Origin: Sediminibacillus terrae
Lineage (GTDB): Bacteria; Bacillota; Bacilli; Bacillales; Amphibacillaceae
DNA length: 64,000 bases
Assembly: GCF_009602435.1 (NCBI RefSeq)
Contig: NZ_VZDQ01000011.1
Location: 186,001-250,000 of the forward strand
Direction of reading: 5' to 3'
Position numbers and translations under genes: made by a program. Positions 60,855 to 64,000 of the stretch are shown one piece after another (the stretch's first letter is position 1; each line of letters begins with the position of its first letter). The notes beneath the pieces are model-generated. The model had not been told where the DNA came from and did not search any database. It worked only from the letters and a program-made list of their open reading frames with translations.

Positions 60855-61835
60855 ATGATGCGAGTGATTACAGTCAAAAAGCCGGGCGGCGCAGAGCAAC
60901 TACAGCTGAGTGAACGCGAAAAACCAAAATTGAATTCCGGTGAGCTATTGATCAAAGTGGAAGCTGCAGCCATCAATAGGACGGATATTATCAATCGTCA
61001 ATCTTCTTCGGGCTATTTAAACCTGGATGTATTGGGAATTGAAGTAGCAGGCATCGTGGAGGAAAGCGGCAGCGATACAGCAATCGAGCCTGGCACAAAA
61101 GTAATGGGGTTGGTAAATGGCGGAGGGTATGCTGAATATGCCGTGATGCCTGCCGATCGTGCAATGATCATCCCGGACAACCTCTCTTTCGAAGAAGCGG
61201 CAGCTATTCCGGAAGTATATTTAACCGCTTATCAAACGTTATTCTGGCTTGGGGAACTGCAAGAGAAAGAAACCGTTCTGATCCACGCAGGCGGAAGCGG
61301 TGTCGGAACCGCCGCCATTCAATTGGCCAGACAGCTGGCAGATGCGCATATCATCACGACTGCAGGTTCAAGTGAAAAACTGGATTTTTGTAAGTCCTTA
61401 GGCGCTGACCACACCATCAATTATAAACTGCAGGAGTTTGACAAAGAGGTACTGGCTGTTACCGACGGGCAAGGTGCAGCGGTCATCCTCGATTTCATCG
61501 GTGCCTCTTATTATCGAAAGAACTTGAACAGTATCCAGATGGATGGCAGGTGGATCTTAATCGGCTTGCTAGGTGGCGCTCAGCTGGAAAATGTGAACTT
61601 AATGGAAATGATGAGCAAACGCATCCAATGGAAAGGTACCTTGCTCACTCCGAGGTCTGATCAATATAAGGAAAAACTCACAGCGGACTTCGCAGGAAGA
61701 GCTCTTCCCTTGTTTAAACAAGGCAGATTAAAACCGGTCATCGATAAAGTGTTTCCGATGGAAGAAGTCCAAGAAGCACACCGTCGCATGGAGAGCAACC
61801 AAAACATCGGTAAGATTATTTTGAAAATGGATTAG
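60855..61835 (+). CDS. NADPH:quinone oxidoreductase-like MDR protein
   Basis: The 326-residue zinc-free MDR protein has VEAAAINRTDIINRQ, PEVYLTAYQTLFWLGEL and the NADPH loop VLIHAGGSGVGTAAIQLARQL, like quinone oxidoreductases (PIG3/QOR). It likely reduces quinones or enones with NADPH. The ATG at 60855 follows AAAGGAGTCTTTC. Divergent from the ectoine operon; a functional link is not evident. Confidence 0.85.
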   Translation: MMRVITVKKPGGAEQLQLSEREKPKLNSGELLIKVEAAAINRTDIINRQSSSGYLNLDVLGIEVAGIVEESGSDTAIEPGTKVMGLVNGGGYAEYAVMPADRAMIIPDNLSFEEAAAIPEVYLTAYQTLFWLGELQEKETVLIHAGGSGVGTAAIQLARQLADAHIITTAGSSEKLDFCKSLGADHTINYKLQEFDKEVLAVTDGQGAAVILDFIGASYYRKNLNSIQMDGRWILIGLLGGAQLENVNLMEMMSKRIQWKGTLLTPRSDQYKEKLTADFAGRALPLFKQGRLKPVIDKVFPMEEVQEAHRRMESNQNIGKIILKMD

Positions 61836-61853
61836 TCCATAAGTTTTGCTTCG

Positions 61854-61882
61854 AAGCGAATCCCCAGGGGTTCGCTTTTTTC
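61854..61882 (+). terminator. Terminator after the quinone oxidoreductase gene
   Basis: GCGAATCCCC and GGGGTTCGC pair around AG and are followed by TTTTTTCC. Confidence 0.8.
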
Positions 61883-62041
61883 CTAAGATTATTTCGCATG
61901 GATTGATGCTCTTCAACACTTGGAATAGGTATTATTTACAAAAAAGCATTTGCAGCATACTTTTTCATAAAGGGACACTGGAAAATAAACTTGTGAAATT
62001 TTCAGATTGGCCACTGTTGATTCCGGGATTAGAATCGGTCG

Positions 62042-62088
62042 TGCCTGCGGGAACAGCGCGAGCCGATATCCACTTGGTCAAGTGAACT
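62042..62088 (-). repeat. Family A element, partial inverted copy (copy 5)
   Basis: CCTGCGGGAACAGCGCGAG and ATCCACTTGGT are the reverse complement of the right half of the copy at 6949-7061. The other half is missing. The rest of the 61.9-62.2 kb spacer shows no gene. Confidence 0.6.
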
Positions 62089-62221
62089 TCTTGATCTTTT
62101 GGATCCGTAGACTTGAAGTATAGAAGCTTGTGCCTCTTCTAATCAAACAGATTATTGGACGGTTTAATCGATTAGCCGTATCATTTAATGGCAGTGATTT
62201 ACAAAAGGAGTGTAACTATAT

Positions 62222-63238
62222 ATGACTACCGATCAGGCAAAGCTTTTTAACAATATACCGTTGTCTGTCCTTGACCTTGCCCCTATCAATGAGGGAAGCG
62301 ATGCCGGACAATCCTATAAAAATACAGTCAATCTGGCACAGCACGTCGAAAAGTGGGGATACAACCGCTACTGGCTCGCTGAACATCACAACATGCCGGG
62401 GATTGCCAGCTCAGCCACTTCTGTCGTAATCGGCCATGTGGCAGGTGCCACCGACCGTATACGGGTTGGCTCAGGAGGCGTCATGCTTCCAAACCATGCG
62501 AGCTTGGTAATAGCCGAACAATTCGGAACCCTTGAATCTCTTTATCCGGGACGGATAGACCTGGGTCTGGGTCGTGCCCCGGGTAGTGACCAGGCAACTG
62601 CATATGCTTTGCGTCGTACCTTGAACACGACACCAGAGGATTTTCCGCAACAGGTGGAAGAGTTGGAGAGTTACTTTGACGAAAATTCTTCAGCCAGAGT
62701 GCGTGCCTATCCAGGGACCGGTTTGAATATCCCGATTTGGCTGCTTGGTTCCAGCGGATTCAGCGCCAGGTTATCTGCCGTGAAAGGATTGCCGTTTTCT
62801 TTTGCCAGCCATTTTTCACCTGATTACACTTTGCCAGCTTTAAAAATATATCGGGACAACTTCCAACCTACGGCATCCATGGAAAAACCATATGCCATGC
62901 TTGGGGTCAACATCGTGGCAGCCGATACGGACGAACGGGCGCAGTACTTAGCCACTTCGCAGCAACAGCAATTCCTGAGCATTACACGCGGCCAACCGTC
63001 CAGACTGCAGCCCCCAGTGGAAAACATCGACGACTTATGGGCTCCACATGAAAAGGCAGCAGTCGCAAAAACGCTCGAATCACCGGCTTCTATTATAGGT
63101 GGTCCGGAAACAGTCAAACAAAAGCTGGAAGCATTCATCAAAGAGACCGATGCTGACGAACTGATCATCAATTCTCAAATTTTCCATCACGAAGACCGGC
63201 TGCGTTCTTACGAAATTGTCAGCGAATTAATGAAGTAG
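62222..63238 (+). CDS. LLM-class flavin-dependent oxidoreductase
   Basis: The 338-residue luciferase-like TIM-barrel protein has [109 protein letters not shown], the alkanal monooxygenase-like type common in Bacillus (YceB/YvbT-like). It uses reduced FMN; the substrate is unknown. The start follows AAAAGGAGTGTAACTATAT. Confidence 0.87.
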   Translation: MTTDQAKLFNNIPLSVLDLAPINEGSDAGQSYKNTVNLAQHVEKWGYNRYWLAEHHNMPGIASSATSVVIGHVAGATDRIRVGSGGVMLPNHASLVIAEQFGTLESLYPGRIDLGLGRAPGSDQATAYALRRTLNTTPEDFPQQVEELESYFDENSSARVRAYPGTGLNIPIWLLGSSGFSARLSAVKGLPFSFASHFSPDYTLPALKIYRDNFQPTASMEKPYAMLGVNIVAADTDERAQYLATSQQQQFLSITRGQPSRLQPPVENIDDLWAPHEKAAVAKTLESPASIIGGPETVKQKLEAFIKETDADELIINSQIFHHEDRLRSYEIVSELMK

Positions 63239-63276
63239 GCAATACTAATAAATAGCCGGACGGGTTATTTCCCGAA

Positions 63277-63312
63277 AAACATCAGTGTTCTTATCATACA
63301 CTGATGTTTTTT
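63277..63312 (+). terminator. Terminator after the LLM oxidoreductase gene
   Basis: ACATCAGTG (63279-63287) and CACTGATGT (63299-63307) arms are followed by TTTTTC. Confidence 0.8.
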
Positions 63313-63408
63313 CATGCCTGGCCACCGAAGGACATGTGTTTTCTTCTTGGTATATGCGGCTGTTCATGTCGAGCTTGTTTACAGCACGCCTTCCTGCATG
63401 GCTTCTAT

Positions 63409-63520
63409 TAAAAAGGGACCAGGATAAAAATATAGCCCAAAACTAATTTCGAACCAAATTCCAAATTGCTAATCGAATACGCTCGGTTAATTTGGCCACT
63501 ATATTTTTGGCACAGCCCTG
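63409..63520 (-). repeat. Double-hairpin repeat, family B copy 4 (divergent)
   Basis: The left arm GGGACCAGGATAAAAATATAG and right side CTATATTTTTGGCACAGCCC form the outer inverted repeat, with CGAAC and CGCTCGG-type core blocks between. On the minus strand it begins GGGCTGTGCCAAAAA, like the family B start. Confidence 0.5.
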
Positions 63521-63536
63521 TTCCGTATTACGCTAC

Positions 63537-63803
63537 TTATTGTTGCCGTTTAAATTTACTTCCTTTTGACCGGGAACGCACCCGATTCCTTAACATTTCC
63601 GACTTCTCTTGGCGGTTTGACGACTTTTGCTTGTCGATTTGAATGTTGAAAATATCTTCACCGTGGACATTAAATTCCAGCCAATCGTTTACTTGTACTC
63701 CGTCAGGCAGCCGCCCCTTATTTATTACAAATTCTTTCCCCGCTTCTTCGGCAAGAATGACAGCATACTTTCCTTCTTCGATTCGGTCCAACATTCCTTT
63801 CAT
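63537..63803 (-). CDS. DUF3006 domain-containing protein
   Basis: The 88-residue protein has the DUF3006 pattern (GMLDRIEEGKYAVILAEEAGKEFVINKGRLPDGVQVNDWLEFNV), predicted as a small beta barrel, with a strongly basic tail (RNRVRSRSKGSKFKRQQ). In many Bacillaceae it follows a metallo-beta-lactamase protein carrying a helix-hairpin-helix end, as seems the case here. The start lies behind AGGAGGTTGAG. Confidence 0.82.
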   Translation of the reverse strand: MKGMLDRIEEGKYAVILAEEAGKEFVINKGRLPDGVQVNDWLEFNVHGEDIFNIQIDKQKSSNRQEKSEMLRNRVRSRSKGSKFKRQQ

Positions 63804-63809
63804 GCATTC

Positions 63810-64000
63810 TCAACCTCCTATACAAGCCATTGCTTGGTCTTTAATGTCTTGAAGCCTGGCAGGCCCAATCCCGTTGATTTTGGTCAACTCGTCGATCGAT
63901 CGAAACGGCCGCAAATCGATTACATCCTGTGCCCGCTCCGGACCGATATGAATAATTTCCTGCACTTGTTCTGAATCGGCACTATTAATATCAATGCATT
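63810..64000 (-). CDS. Helix-hairpin-helix (ComEA-like) C-terminus of a larger protein
   Basis: The frame is open to the right edge; the last 63 residues are seen: CIDINSADSEQVQEIIHIGPERAQDVIDLRPF, then IDELTKINGIGPARLQDIK, a tandem helix-hairpin-helix like ComEA. The stop lies seven bases before the DUF3006 start, so the two are an operon. A metallo-beta-lactamase (ComEC-like) domain upstream is likely from known neighbours of DUF3006, but it is outside the window. Confidence 0.72.
   Translation of the reverse strand, partial: CIDINSADSEQVQEIIHIGPERAQDVIDLRPFRSIDELTKINGIGPARLQDIKDQAMACIGG

Noticed and set aside
1-64000. tRNA, rRNA, CRISPR arrays, prophage or defence systems
   Set aside because: I found no cloverleaf genes, regular spacer arrays, phage structural genes or restriction/toxin modules; the only mobile trace is the transposase fragment near 30 kb.

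Overview
The window looks like chromosome from a spore-forming, halotolerant member of the Bacillaceae. I infer a relative of the Oceanobacillus/Virgibacillus group, from gene content only. Spore genes are present: a CotA-type laccase, an H-type small acid-soluble spore protein, and a CotF-like coat cluster around adhB. Salt-related genes are present too: a KtrAB potassium system, a BCCT betaine-type carrier, and a hydroxyectoine/ectoine breakdown operon. Shine-Dalgarno sequences are strong throughout, and TTG and GTG starts are common. I see no rRNA, tRNA, CRISPR array, prophage or intact insertion sequence.

Layout. 0-7 kb: the 5' end of an Ada-type DNA repair regulator, cut by the window edge; an APH-fold kinase; an AraC/GyrI-like regulator; a 935-residue UPF0182 membrane protein; a Gfo/Idh/MocA dehydrogenase; then a gene-poor kilobase with two repeat elements. 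7.7-18.7 kb: a small acidic protein, a Bcr/CflA exporter, ktrA-ktrB, a CoA-type Nudix hydrolase, cotA, an AAC(3)-family acetyltransferase, a BCCT carrier, several small proteins and a histidine phosphatase. 19-24 kb: a compact minus-strand operon of response regulator, sensor kinase, lipoprotein and membrane M48 peptidase. 24-30 kb: MazG-like, membrane and DinB proteins, an autoregulated-looking PadR/HAAS pair, a VanZ protein and a transposase remnant.

30.4-42.4 kb is the main accessory region. It has an ABC sugar importer (two permeases and a binding lipoprotein, no ATPase), a YesL protein, a DUF2264 protein, a D-2-hydroxyacid dehydrogenase, two Gfo/Idh/MocA dehydrogenases and three xylose-isomerase-like TIM-barrel proteins. 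A good cre box lies upstream of the importer. No classical glycoside hydrolase is present, so oxidation-elimination chemistry on a glycoside (3-keto-sugar type) is a reasonable hypothesis.

42.5-52.6 kb: a membrane-anchored M20 peptidase and D-serine ammonia-lyase, a HAD phosphatase, a cell-wall amidase, two YibE/F proteins, and two very small membrane proteins. 52.7-57.2 kb: sspH, adhB with coat-like genes on both sides, and a Rieske oxidoreductase of YhfW type. 57.5-60.7 kb: eutB-eutC-doeA. 60.8-64 kb: a quinone-oxidoreductase-like protein, an LLM flavoenzyme, a DUF3006 protein, and the C-terminus of a helix-hairpin-helix protein cut by the edge.

Two dispersed repeat families recur between genes. 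One is a CTTTCCGCGGG / CCCGCAGGAGTC inverted-repeat element (five copies or remnants). The other is a GGCTGGGACAAAA double-hairpin element (four copies). Together they explain much of the longer noncoding sequence.
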